A DNA stretch of 64,000 nt from Lepidostoma basale (GCA_022606425.2 JAHDVF020000730.1:277845-341844), one strand, 5' to 3'. Counted from the stretch's first letter, positions 50,579 through 60,544 are shown. Notes: a model not told the origin generated them from the sequence alone. Numbers and translations are program-made.

Positions 50579-50802
50579 CGTGCTGGAGTGTCCGGGGTGA
50601 CACTGTCAGCTCCTGAGAAGACCTTTCCATCTCCGGATTCTGGGAGGGTATCTTGATTCCCACTGTCTTCCAGTCTCTCCTCAGCTCCCTCCACTGGTAC
50701 TATCTCCGGTCCTATGACCGCCTCCTTAGCAATCTTCTGCTGTACTGCCTCCATCTTCTTATTGTATGCCTTGATATCGCTGCTCCTCCAACTAAACTTC
50801 AT
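50579..50802 (-). CDS. Membrane-protein gene, exon 1 with start codon
   Basis: Minus strand, ATG at 50802-50800 in a good context (GAAAATGA). Reads MKFSWRSSDIKAYNKKMEAV, QQKIAKEAVIGPEIVPVEGA, EERLEDSGNQDTLPESGDGK, VFSGADSVTPDTPA and ends CACG|gtaaga, a strong donor leaving two bases. A short helical start (lysine and glutamate rich) is followed by an acidic, probably disordered tail. Spliced to exons 2-4 it gives about 226 residues with two membrane segments (about 112-143 and 173-195) and a basic linker. Sequence upstream to about 50880 is plausible 5' UTR. I do not recognise the family; the N-terminus is likely cytoplasmic. Confidence 0.75.
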
Positions 50803-51186
50803 TTTCTTCCACTCTTAAAGGAGCTTGTCCACATATACATCTCAGTGTACTCTGAAGAGATGAGGCATCTTCGTAACACTTCACAACACACACATATAAT
50901 TTTTTTTTCTTTGATAATACAATAGTTTATATCTGAAATTGTGGAGATTTTGTTGTTGAATACTGATCAATAATGAAATAACCATCCAAAATTTTAAGGT
51001 ATTATATACAGAGTGGCTTAAATTAGCCTTTACAGTACATTTTTTTAGAATCGCACTAAGAAATGGCGTTATCATCAATATTGATCCATTTCTGCGCAGT
51101 TGGGATGATTGCAACATTTTTCACTGCGATTCTAAAAAAGGTCGAGTGAAGGAGCTATACGAGTACAATGAATATGTATAGAATCC
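50803..51186. other. Upstream flank of the gene; no clear promoter element
   Basis: TCAGAGT and TCAGTGT near 50840 resemble an insect initiator (TCAGT) on one strand, but I cannot fix a start site. No CpG-rich or TATA signal stands out. Confidence 0.3.
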
Positions 51187-51520
51187 ATAATAGGTCGAAA
51201 TTCTTACAAATGGTAAAATGAAATCTTTCAGATGTTGACGTTATCATTACTTTCAGTATGCGTAAGAGATCTCAAGGAGTTAATGAATGCTGTTTAAAGT
51301 AATTGCTTTCATAGAATTTGTTGCAGTTCTAAAATAGTAAGCATATATTTTAAGAAGGAGATACCTACTTCAAAGCCAATAAAATGTTTAGAATAATTAT
51401 TAGGCCAAAATTCTTACACATGGTAAAAGGAAATATTTCAGATGTTAATGTTATCATTACTTCCAATGCAAGAGATCTAATGAATGCTGTTGAAAGCAAT
51501 AGCTCCCCTAGAATTTGTTT
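51187..51520. repeat. Direct duplication, about 125 bp, copies 212 bp apart
   Basis: AAATTCTTACAAATGGTAAA, TTTCAGATGTTGACGTTATC, TTAATGAATGCTGTTTAAAG at 51195-51310 recur as AAATTCTTACACATGGTAAA, TTTCAGATGTTAATGTTATC, CTAATGAATGCTGTTGAAAG at 51409-51515. Unclassified. Confidence 0.7.
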
Positions 51521-51747
51521 GGATACACGTCGGTATCGACTTGTTAAAAACGGTGTACGAAATAGCGCCTAAACTGGGAGTGCGTTGTGTGTTTGCTTGT
51601 ATGAATAGCTGGTTTAATAAACAACTCGTAAAAGAGGAAAAACACCGTGTTGGTTGTTTACTTTATCCGATAGCTAACATTTCCCTACTGCTCGGTGCCT
51701 GTTACAGTATTCGATGGAACCCCGCAGGGCCACCAGTTAGAATATAG
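51484..51747 (+). other. Open frame of unknown meaning
   Basis: 87 codons, ending YSIRWNPAGPPVRI and TAG, with several Cys (GVRCVFACMNSW) and a hydrophobic stretch (YPIANISLLLGACYS). The sequence is less AT-rich than its surroundings and not a known repeat here. No splice signals pinned down. Possible exon or unclassified element. Confidence 0.25.
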
Positions 51748-51800
51748 CTTCTTAAACAGTGGTCCGCGAGAATTTTTAGGTATTCCGATTTTTTTTAATA

Positions 51801-52122
51801 TAAGGTGTTTTTTTTTGAGGTTTGGTTTTTCAACTAGCAACATTGTTTCTACAGACTGTCAATTTGACAGTTGACAGTTGATTTGTAGTCAGTACGTTTT
51901 GCCATTTCACCCAGTTGCTCGATAAAGTTGTCGAAAATTGGACTTCACGATTGCGATTCATTCGAGCTAGCCGTGGCGCTCATATGCCCGAAATTATATT
52001 TAAACAATAATGGCATAAAATTATCCATTAAATAAAGCCAATATCATACACATTTTACATTATTTTAATGTGATTTTTTTTTCATTTTGAATTTGCATAC
52101 CTCTTAAAAAACATCCTTTATA
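51801..52122 (+). mobile_element. Mariner-like element, internally deleted (MITE-like)
   Basis: Ends AAGGTGTTTTTTTTTGAGGT (51801) and ACCTCTTAAAAAACATCCTT (to 52122). Retains the first non-coding part (CTGTCAATTTGACAGTTGAC, shared with 4170-4195) joined to the transposase C-terminus QLLDKVVENWTSRLRFIRAS, RGAHMPEIIFKQ and TAA (51910-52010). Same family as 3334-4245. Confidence 0.85.
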
Positions 52123-52135
52123 TAACAATGTGTAT

Positions 52136-52182
52136 AAGGGTGTTTTTTTTAGAGGTATACAAATTCAAAATTAAAAAAAATA
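52136..52182 (+). repeat. Third mariner-like terminal repeat
   Basis: AAGGGTGTTTTTTTTAGAGG, TATACAAATTCAAAATT matches the left end of 3334-4245. Either a second truncated element or a duplicated end. Confidence 0.6.
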
Positions 52183-52327
52183 CATTGATAATGCATTAGA
52201 AGGGCGAAACATGTCATTCCCATAAAATATAATAAAACTTCTAGAAAACTGACGTTTTCATTCGTATTAATTATTTAATATGGAGTTTTACATTGTTCTA
52301 GAAACAATAAATACATTGAAAATCATT
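52183..52327 (+). repeat. Foldback family, single unit with hammerhead-like motif
   Basis: TTGATAA, T, GCATT/AGGGC (one base worse than 22810), GAA, ACATGT, C (52185-52216), then TAATAAAACTTCTAGAAAAC, TGACGTTTTCATTCG, TTTTACATTGTTCTAGAAAC, AATAAATAC. Shows one unit, about 145 bp, without its inverted partner. Confidence 0.7.
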
Positions 52328-52440
52328 ATACAGACCAGTCTGTCGATGCCAGCGAGCCTGGCGAAACCGGTCGCTGTCTAAATAAAGACAAAAGTGGAAG
52401 TATTTAAAAAACATCGTTTTATTTAATTGTTATTATATAG
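52328..52440 (+). ncRNA. Hammerhead-like motif, second subfamily
   Basis: Stem I CAGU (52336-52339) with GCUG (52373-52376); core CUGUCGA (52340-52346; A6 changed to U); extra U; stem II GCCAG/CUGGC with loop CGAGC; GAA; ACCGGU palindrome (52366-52371); C cleavage position (GUC). The flank AAACATCGTTTTATTTAATT links it to the foldbacks at 35165 and 58075. The A6 change makes activity doubtful, but all stems are intact. Confidence 0.55.
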
Positions 52441-52559
52441 AACATTAATTATGATAATTGGAATATCTGTCTGAGCTGCAAAAGTAGTCAGCCTCAGTTC
52501 AAGAACTTTTTTTTTACTGCTAATGAAGCTAGCCGCAAAATATAGGTTAATAAAAAAAA

Positions 52560-53330
52560 CTAAAAACTAACTAACTAACTAACTAACCATCACGCCGTCT
52601 CCCCGAAGGAGTAGGCAGAAATAATGGACTGCCATAATTTTCTTTCCTGACATATTTCTCTCGTTTCCTCAACATTCATACATCATGTCATGCACGCGCG
52701 TCGATTTCTCTGACTCCTCACATGGTCGTCATTCAATATTTGATTTATTTAATCGTGCCACGTTTTCCTCGGTCTTCTTCTATTTCTGGTTCCATTTATA
52801 TCGTAAACATATATTTTTTGCAATTCTTTCTTCATTCATTCTTTCCATATGTCCAAACCATCTTAATGATCCTTTCATTATTTTGTTCATAACACATTCT
52901 TATATTTTCATTCGACACTCTATCATACACAGAGTATCCACACATTTGTCTAAGAGATATCATTTCTACTGCATTTATTCTACTTTCATCCTTCTTTTGC
53001 CAGTTCCATGCTTCCCTTCCATACATAAGGGCCGGTAGAAGAACACCATTGTGCACTGCCATTCTAGCTTTTTGGATAGGTTTTTGTTTGCGATGACAAC
53101 TTTAAGTGCACCATTCATTTTGTTGCCTGCCCCAACCCTTCTTTCAATATCCCTCTCCACCCGCCCATCTCTTGTAAACATACTACCTAAATACACGAAC
53201 TCAACTACTTGCTCCAAATTTTCACCATTCACGCTAATGTTGCAGACTGTCATGGTTTCTTCCTTTTCAAAAATCATTACCTTGGACTTATTAACATTCA
53301 TCATCAGATCATTTGCATGCATACCTCATA
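52560..53330 (-). mobile_element. L-GTTA LINE, best minus-strand copy
   Basis: Tail AACTAACTAACTAACTAACC at 52563, then on the minus strand from 53322: LMMNVNKSKVMIFEKEETMT, LEQVVEFVYLGSMFTRDGRV, RRVGAGNKMNGALKVV; shifted: MAVHNGVLLPALMYGREAWN, WQKKDESRINAVEMISLRQM; then the GRPRKTW and CQDR parts. About 770 bp from just after YADD to the 3' end. Frameshifts near 53060 and 52830. Confidence 0.88.
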
Positions 53331-53399
53331 CGAGTACATACAATTCACCAGGACTTGTAGAACAATTTTATAAACAATAAATATTTTATTCCAATGTTG

Positions 53400-53470
53400 G
53401 TCAACAATTTTTTTTTAAATTTTCGATGGTCCGAGGATGTTAAAAGGTTGAGAAACTATGGGTTAGAACA
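53400..53470 (+). repeat. hAT-like terminal fragment
   Basis: AAAAGGTTGAGAAACTATGG resembles the right end of hAT elements whose left end reads CAGGGTTTCCCAACCT (31348). No duplication seen. Confidence 0.3.
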
Positions 53471-53714
53471 TGGCATAGTAAGATGGTGATCTATGCACGC
53501 GATTTAAATGTATGATTTCTTCATAGGAAAGGCGCCATCGAGGTTAAGTGCATAGAACATGTTGTAAATATTTAAAATTTACTCTCAAAGAACGCATTTA
53601 CGTATTCACCAGTAGCATTGGGTATGTTTATTCTGACTGAAAATGACGAAAGCTCGATTGATAGAACTTAAACAGAGCTTACTTAACTCAAATTAAACGT
53701 TTTTTGGATGGAAG

Positions 53715-53825
53715 TTAAAAATTAACTAACTAATCGCCGTTTCAACGGAGTGAGAGGCAGAGAGGATGGAGCCCCTTACTGTTATGTATACCTCTATATA
53801 TCTGAATATACCTCTCTAAACTTTT
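53715..53825 (-). mobile_element. L-GTTA LINE, degraded 3' end
   Basis: TAACTAACTAATCGCCGTTT, GAGAGGCAGAGAGGATGGAG. Confidence 0.6.
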
Positions 53826-53889
53826 TTGTTGATAATATTAACATTGATAATATTAACGTTAATAGTATTACTGTAACACTGTAGAATTC

Positions 53890-54120
53890 GACCTTCGTGG
53901 CATGGTGGTTAGAGCTCTGACTTCCATACCGAAGGTCCCGGGTTCGATTCCCGGCGATGGCAGTGTGATTGTCACACTGTCGTTGGTTTGGTGTAGAATT
54001 CACGTAACAATAAAAAGGCGATAGATTAGCTATCTGTCACATGTCACGAAAAACAATATAATAGCTAAAATAAATTGTATACAGTAATTGGGTTCAAACG
54101 ACCTGTTGCGTACAAGAAAA
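53890..54120 (+). repeat. SINE T, full-length copy, tail type 2
   Basis: A-box region TGGCATGGTGGTTAG (53898 onward), B box GGTTCGATTCC (53941-53951), body CAGTGTGATTGTCACACTGT, end TACAGTAATTGGGTTCAAAC, GACCTGTTGCGTACAAG plus poly-A. Differs from 41480-41722 only in the last about 60 bp. Confidence 0.9.
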
Positions 54121-54124
54121 AAAA

Positions 54125-54325
54125 AATAATGCTTATATTTTTTTATAAAATACCACACTGTTTTTTCCACAGGTTTTATACATTCGAAACGTATTTGAAA
54201 CATTACACCCATTTTCCTGGTGATGAAGGTGTAAAACCTTCGAAACATGCCGAGAAAAATAACATCAAAAAGGAAAAAAAAAGTGCTTTATTTCATGTTT
54301 TTTATTCTAAAACATTAACAGGATT
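54125..54325 (+). repeat. Foldback-type unit with degenerate hammerhead
   Basis: GUGAUGA (54220-54226), stem AAGGU/ACCUU (54226-54230 and 54236-54240), GAAACATG (54242 onward). An inverted partial copy, CATTCGAAACGTATTTGAAA, lies upstream at 54181. Confidence 0.45.
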
Positions 54326-54407
54326 AATGGAGTTAAAATCTTATCTGATTAATACAAAATGCATGACATTCTAACGATATAATTAAACTTTGTTGTACGT
54401 AAAAAAA

Positions 54408-54630
54408 TTGATTAAAAAAAACTAACTAACTAACCATCACGCCGTCTCTCCGAAGGGGTAGGCAGAAAGAATGGACTGTCACACTTTAACCTATGCGGCA
54501 CTCCATCCTTCTCTTTTCGCCCCGCGGGAGACGCGGTGTGATGGGTTGCGAACCGCATCGCCACCAATAGGCATCTCCCGCGCACGCTTCGATCGTCGAA
54601 CAGCCACAAAATTAATCTAAATAAATCTCA
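54408..54630 (-). mobile_element. Element S, copy 4 (5'-truncated)
   Basis: AACTAACTAACCATCACGCC, GATGCGGCACT-type block (CTATGCGGCACTCCATCC), CGCGGGAGACGCGGTGTGAT, CATCGCCACCAATAGGCATC. Confidence 0.85.
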
Positions 54631-54997
54631 AATAGATTCAATTTATGAAAAATGTGTTATTATGTTAGCTTTCGTTAAAAACAAAATCTAATCTATCTAA
54701 CAGGTTTATTTATGAAGCTGATTTATTATGGTAATAAACAAAAGAGTTGAAAACCGAAATACACTTCAACGAAATTAGAAAATATCTAAGTAGGCGATAA
54801 ATTTAAACTTCTGTTTGAAGTGACTGCGCAATCAAGCTTTTTGATAAGAGTTTAAGTGCAAAGTGCATTAATACCAAGGAGCTAAAACGGGCGTGTTAGA
54901 TACACCAATCTTTATGCATTCTTGGCAAGTGATAAATCGCCGACACACGCAATTTTTAAGTCTTAACATATTTATAATTATGCTATCTATTCTTATA
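54631..54997. other. No recognisable feature
   Basis: AT-rich. Confidence 0.4.
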
Positions 54998-55172
54998 ACC
55001 GTATTTTTTGGACCATAAGACGCTCTCTGAAAATTCAACCAAACATCGGGGAGCCTCTCATGGTCCGATGCGTCTTATCGTGCAAATCATAATTTTTCCT
55101 TCTAAATATTGATAAATAAATTTTAGGATGCGTCTTATGGTCCGATGCGTCTTATCGTCCGCAAAATACGGT
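54998..55172. mobile_element. MITE, 175 bp, 26-bp terminal inverted repeats
   Basis: Ends ACCGTATTTTTTGGACCATA and, inverted, ACCGTATTTTGCGGACGATA: 23 of 26 positions agree. Inside, CATGGTCCGATGCGTCTTAT (55073) and TATGGTCCGATGCGTCTTAT (55137) form a partial internal repeat. Flanks are ATA and AATA, compatible with a 2-3 bp duplication. Non-coding; parent superfamily not certain. Confidence 0.8.
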
Positions 55173-55221
55173 AATAATAATTTTATAATTTAAATTTGTG
55201 GACAGTATTTTTATGGTCAGG

Positions 55222-55300
55222 GACATTGTTTCTAAACCACATGTCATCACAGGCAAGATGCATGCTTCGTAGGTTTTCGTTTTTAAATTATTGATTTTCC
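55222..55300 (-). mobile_element. LINE H fragment
   Basis: CATGTCATCACAGGCAAGAT and GCTTCGTAGGTTTTCG resemble the VMIYGCETW-encoding region at 29780 and 27060 in reverse. Confidence 0.45.
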
Positions 55301-55304
55301 TTAT

Positions 55305-55395
55305 ATCAATAATATTATAAAATTTCTAGAATAAACGTTTTGATTTGTATTAAATATTTACATTGTTCAAGAAACCATAAATACATCTTAATTAA
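55305..55395 (+). repeat. Foldback-unit fragment
   Basis: AAAATTTCTAGAATAAACGT TTTGATTTGTATTAAATATT, ACATTGTTCAAGAAACCATA. Confidence 0.5.
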
Positions 55396-55640
55396 CGTTT
55401 TATTATTTTGATAATTACGCTTTTGTTTGTACTGCATTAAATTTTTAATCTTGCTTTTGGCACTACTCGTATATCACATTCTTTCTTCCGTGTCAGATAT
55501 TTAATATTTGATCGATTGTCTTCCTCTATTTCTTGTTCCTTTTACATTATTAACAGTTACTTTTTCTAAAATTATTTCTTCATTAATTCTTTACACGTGT
55601 CTAAACCATCTTAAACCTTACGACTCCATAATTTTTTGAT

Positions 55641-56254
55641 ATTGTTTGTCAGCCAACTCTAATTTAAATAATGTCAAAATATTTTTATTGATAGATAGTT
55701 ACAAAAAAAATCGTTAAAAATTCATTTCTAATGAATAATTCTTCTAATAAAAAACAATTTACAAAAAAAATTATGGATTACTTATAGTTTTGCATAGTAT
55801 GGTATTTTTTAAAACAATCTCCAGGATGGAAACTAGGTTTTCTGGAACAGGTCTCACAAAACCACACTGTTTCCCGTCTTCCCCCTGAAATCTTTCTGTT
55901 ACTGCACACAGTACAGTCTTTAGAACCTTTGTCCAGTTTCGCAGTGAAGTGGGACTTGCACTCTAATCGCTCCTCGGCATGACGTATTAAGCGAAGTTCC
56001 CGCCATTTTCGGTTATGTGAATTTGCAAGGATTATTTTATAGTAAAATAAAAACGGAAAACAGTCGAAATCTTATGAAAACGTGAAATTAAATGTTTTAT
56101 TGACGAATGATCACAAGAAAGTCAGGTTTTGCACTCTAAAATATACCGCGCGCGCAAGTCTTAACTTGTCGGCCGCCAGCCGACAACTGAGTTGTAACGT
56201 ACATATAGAGATGTCGGCTGGCATTCGAGAAATGAGTGGTAAGGTGGTGGTTCA
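55641..56254 (-). mobile_element. piggyBac-like remnant
   Basis: Holds a transposase C-terminus (55778-56040). Possible ends CAGCCAAC (about 55652) and GTCGGCTG (about 56213) are imperfect inverted repeats; a clean TTAA duplication is not visible. Confidence 0.55.
55778..56040 (-). pseudogene. piggyBac-like transposase, C-terminal cysteine domain
   Basis: Minus strand: RKWRELRLIRHAEERLECKS, HFTAKLDKGSKDCTVCSNRK, ISGGRRETVWFCETCSRKPS, FHPGDCFKKYHTMQNYK and stop at 55778. The spacing C..C......G.RRET..FC..C...P..H...CF..YHT matches the C-terminal zinc-binding domain of piggyBac transposases (established for the family), which binds transposon ends. The DDD catalytic domain is absent. Open over more than 80 codons. 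Confidence 0.8.
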
Positions 56255-56375
56255 ATATTTTGTTCGTAAAACTCATTAGCACTGCATTAACTTTTTATAT
56301 TTGCATCTTAATGACACTGTTCCGTTTACATATTTACCACACATTCGTCTATGATATACCTATATCATATTTTTA

Positions 56376-57106
56376 AAACCGATTTTTATCATTCAATTAC
56401 GTTACACCATTGTTTTTTATTAGTCATCCGCTATTTCATCTATAGTTGTATCTAACATATGCAATACGCAGAAATGTTTAAATTAAACGAGTGTTCGAAA
56501 TTCTTATATTTTGAACAAAGAATTCGTATTAGAAACTGATTTTTTGTTTATCGAACGCCGTAGAATTAAGTAAGTAATATTAAGTAATGATTCATACCTG
56601 TTAATTTGCAATTCATTTTTTTGTATGACATGTAATACGTTTCTGTTTGATATCAACACAATGCTTACATAATGATGGAAGGAGAAAGTTTTGATATCAC
56701 ACTGTGCTGGGTAATTAGTTCACCAAAATAGCGAGATATACAAAATATAAATGTATTATTTAACTTAAAACACCTTGAAATATATAAGAACAACAGGAAA
56801 TTATTCATATAGGTAATTCATTTCCGCGATAAACTTATAAAGTGAAGCCTTCGTAATGTTGCGTAGTAGAAAATAGTTAAAAATATGAAGATGAAAAATA
56901 TTTTGGCACAATATACGTATTTTTAAACACGTTGTAACATTTTGATAATAGTTTTCTATCTGGTATACGTTTTTGATTGATGCCGCTATCCGTTATTCAT
57001 AATTAAGAGATAATATACGAAAGGAATTATTATAAGATAATGTTTGATCACAGATGACGTTGGACTGAATAAGTAAATTTACTTATTCAAAATCATGATT
57101 TTTGCT
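56376..57106. other. AT-rich, no feature
   Basis: Nothing supported over about 730 bp. Confidence 0.5.
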
Positions 57107-57690
57107 AACTAACTAACTAACCATCACGCCGTCTCCCCGAAAGGGTAGGCAGAAAGAATGGACTGTCACACTTTTACTGATGCGGCACTCCATCCTTCTC
57201 TTTTCGCTCCACGGGAGACGCGATGTGATGGGTTGCGAACCTCATCGCCACCAATAGGCATCTCCCACACTTTGCACACATCGCGCATACTTTGATCGTC
57301 CAACACCCACAAAATAAATCTAAAACAAATAATATAAAATACAATGATATAAAATAAAATAACAAAATAAAAATAATTTAACACAAAGTTCTTTTTAGAT
57401 GGTGCACATATTGTCTACGAGTATTTAATTTATGTTCCACGAATCCACCGTTTTTTAATTTAGCACATAATGTAATAACACATAATGTTTTTTTTCGATG
57501 TTGCACATGTTGACATGGACGATCCGGACTTTTGTGTTTATTTAATTTTTGTTACACGTATCCACCGTTTTTTAAATTAGCTGTAATTAGGCACTTAACC
57601 AGCAAGAACTTTAAAATAATATTGAAGAAATTATTCAAATTGCCATTGGAACAAATGAAAATTTGATTTTTGCTCATATTGTGAATTTTA
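57107..57690 (-). mobile_element. Element S, long copy (copy 5)
   Basis: AACTAACTAACTAACCATCA, CGAAAGGGTAGGCAGAAAGA, CATCGCCACCAATAGGCATC, then the AT-rich core and the 5' part with GATCCGGACTTTTGTGTTTA and TACACGTATCCACCGTTTTT. Same extent as 48150-48748. Confidence 0.88.
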
Positions 57691-57700
57691 TACATCAGCA

Positions 57701-58074
57701 TTGACCTAAAAATGCAGTTTGTATTTTGATGTAATTAATTAATATGATTCGTCTTATGTCATGTTATTAATGAGTGCCAGAGTAAGAATGAAGATGGCGA
57801 ACATGGTGAACACCTGGCGAACCAACGCATGACGTACTATGGGACCGGCCACACTATACCCTCCGCGCCACAGGGCGTGATCACAAGCGAACTGTCTTGA
57901 TTCCTACTCTTCCACACCGGTGTGGCCGTACCCTAAGAGAACAACACCCCTATTTCTCAATGATTGATAGCTTAACACGCCTAGCAAGAAGTCTTAGGAG
58001 TGCGTTTTCAAAATTAGATATGAATCTTTTTTCATACGGATATTAAGTTAGAAATGATACGAACTTTGTTTTAA
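57701..58074. other. No recognisable feature
   Basis: 57815-57960 is GC-moderate (ACCGGCCACACTATACCCTC, CACACCGGTGTGGCCGTACC) but I see no frame with splice sites. Confidence 0.35.
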
Positions 58075-58262
58075 ATTAATCAAATGATTTTACTGAAATC
58101 TCTTGTTGGAATTTCATTTTAAATAATAATTAAATTAAACGATGTTTTTTTTAACTACATCCACTTTTGTCTTTATTTTGACAGCGACCGGTTTCGCCAG
58201 GCTCGCTGCCATCGACAGACCAGTCTGTCGTTTTATTTAAATATTATTGTTTTAAATGTAAT
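58075..58262 (-). repeat. Foldback element with hammerhead-like motif (second subfamily)
   Basis: Minus strand: CUGUCGAUGGCAGCGAGCCU, GGCGAAACCGGUCGCUGUC, as at 52340, with an extra hairpin ACAGACTGGTCTGT upstream. Flank ACGATGTTTTTTTTAACTAC as in 35221-35245. Stem II here has an extra unpaired G. Confidence 0.65.
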
Positions 58263-58267
58263 TAATG

Positions 58268-58565
58268 ACATCCCAAATCATTTCATCATCAGCCGTCTGT
58301 CATCCACTGCTGAATGTAGGCCTCTCCCAAAGCCCTCCACCGCCCCCTATCCATTGCCGCTCCCATCCATCCATGTCCAGCAATCCTCTTCAGATCGTCG
58401 GTCCAGCGGGCAGGGGGACGTCCAACTCTACGGAGTCCTGTACGCGGTCTCCACTCCAGAACCCGTCTTCCCCATCGGCTGTCGGTTCTCCGACAGATAT
58501 GGCCAGCCCACCGCCACTTCAGCCCGCCTATCCGTAGAGCCACCTCAGTCACCTTGGTTTGTTGT
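58268..58565 (-). mobile_element. LINE H, open C-terminal fragment
   Basis: Uninterrupted minus-strand frame: MTEVALRIGGLKWRWAGHIC, RRTDSRWGRRVLEWRPRTGL, RRVGRPPARWTDDLKRIAGH, GWMGAAMDRGRWRALGEAYI, QQWMTDG and stop. GC-rich, unlike older copies, so a younger subfamily. No tail visible. Confidence 0.88.
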
Positions 58566-58686
58566 CGAATAAATTCGTTTCAAATCATTTAATGAATATA
58601 AATTCATAAAAAATGAGAACAATAAGATAAAAAGTTGGTTATTTATTTATTTATATTTTTATTTTAGGGTAACAAACAGCGAATAA

Positions 58687-59439
<753 letters not shown>

Positions 59440-59480
59440 AAAAATGGCGCTCTATAAATCATCCAATTTATTATTATTAT
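59440..59480 (+). mobile_element. L2-like LINE, 3'-most end
   Basis: AAAATGGCGCTCTATAAATC then ATTATTATTAT. Confidence 0.45.
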
Positions 59481-59483
59481 ATA

Positions 59484-59905
59484 ACTAACTAACTAACTAA
59501 CCATCACGCCGTCTCCCTGAAGGGGTAGGCAGAAAGAATGGACTGCCACACTTTTCTTTCCTGACATATTTCTCTCGCTTCCTCAACATTGATACATCGT
59601 GTCATGCACGCGCGTCGATTCTCTGACTCCTCACATGGCCGACACTGACACTCCGCTCATTTTGGCACCTACATCCAACCCTTTCAGCTCTTTCATACAT
59701 TTGTCCATATACAGATTAAATAACCACGGGGACATTACGCAACCCTGTTTGACACTTTTATTGATATCAAACCAGGCTGTAAGATCTCCATTTACTCTGA
59801 CACTAGCAGTGCTTTCCGTGTATAGCGACTTAATTTCCGTGATCAGTTTTGTACTTATTCCATATTCAGACAATATTTTCCACAACTTTTCTCTATTAAC
59901 GTATT
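59484..59905 (-). mobile_element. L-GTTA LINE, internally deleted: 3' end fused to RT
   Basis: 59484-59643 is the usual tail and CQDR region. At 59644 it jumps to the RT domain on the minus strand: LWKILSEYGISTKLITEIKS, VNGDLTAWFDINKSVKQGCV, MSPWLFNLYMDKCMKEL (motif B is VKQGCVMSPWLF). About 700 bp between are deleted. Supplies the family's upstream RT sequence. Confidence 0.82.
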
Positions 59906-59929
59906 ATTATTATATTATGTTATCAAATC

Positions 59930-60020
59930 AAATCCAATCAATTTATTTAGTCAAAAGACATTACAAATAGCAAAATGTTTAAGGCATCTATTGAGTACAG
60001 GTAAAATATAAAAGTGATGG
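59930..60020 (-). mobile_element. Jockey-like LINE J-TTGAT, 3'-most end
   Basis: AAATCAAATCCAATCAATTT, AGGCATCTATTGAGTACAGG. Confidence 0.7.
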
Positions 60021-60117
60021 AATGACCAGTGAAGAATAATATTGGAAAATAATTTAAAACCACTTTTCTACTTGTTTTTTCACCACTTTACTTTGTTTTA
60101 TCTATATTATATAGTAT

Positions 60118-60430
60118 TATAAGAATAAAAATCAATAAGATGTAAATTGTTTTTCTGGGAACAGAATGTGGTGGCCGAGGTGCTTACAGGACTTATGACC
60201 TGTCATTGGTTGGGTTGAGCGATCGCTTTATGTTTAACAACATTCCCCATTCCGCCCTTCTTATGACCACCACATATGCCAATTTTTTTGAAACTTGTAT
60301 ATATGCTAGAATCCCACGCTTATCTTTACATTTTTTAGTTCACTCTACACTAGCCTCATCTATTAAGATTCACATTCTGTTCCCAGAAAAACAATTTACA
60401 TCTTCGTCTCTATTGAGATCCAATTAATCC
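60118..60430 (+). repeat. Element Q relative with perfect 34-bp inverted arms
   Basis: 60137-60170 and 60371-60404 are exact reverse complements (34 of 34). Shares TACAGGACTTATGACCTGTC ATTGGTTGGGTT and CGTCTCTATTGAGATCCAAT with 45815-46483, but the middle differs. Confidence 0.8.
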
Positions 60431-60544
60431 TTATAATTTTTTTTTATCCGCAATAGGTAAAATCCAGCATTTGTCTACAATAATTTGTATACATTCTATA
60501 ATATTTCGATTAAAATTGTTTGTGTGAAATATGAATAAATATTA

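Larger units (their letters stand above)
55430..56375 (-). mobile_element. L-GTTA LINE, middle fragment split by a piggyBac remnant
   Basis: Left part to about 55640 (AATATTTGATCGATTGTCTT, ATTATTTCTTCATTAATTCT). Right part from about 56255 (CAATATTTTGTTCGTAAAAC, TGCATTAACTTTTTATATTT). The two halves join in the order of intact copies. Confidence 0.65.
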
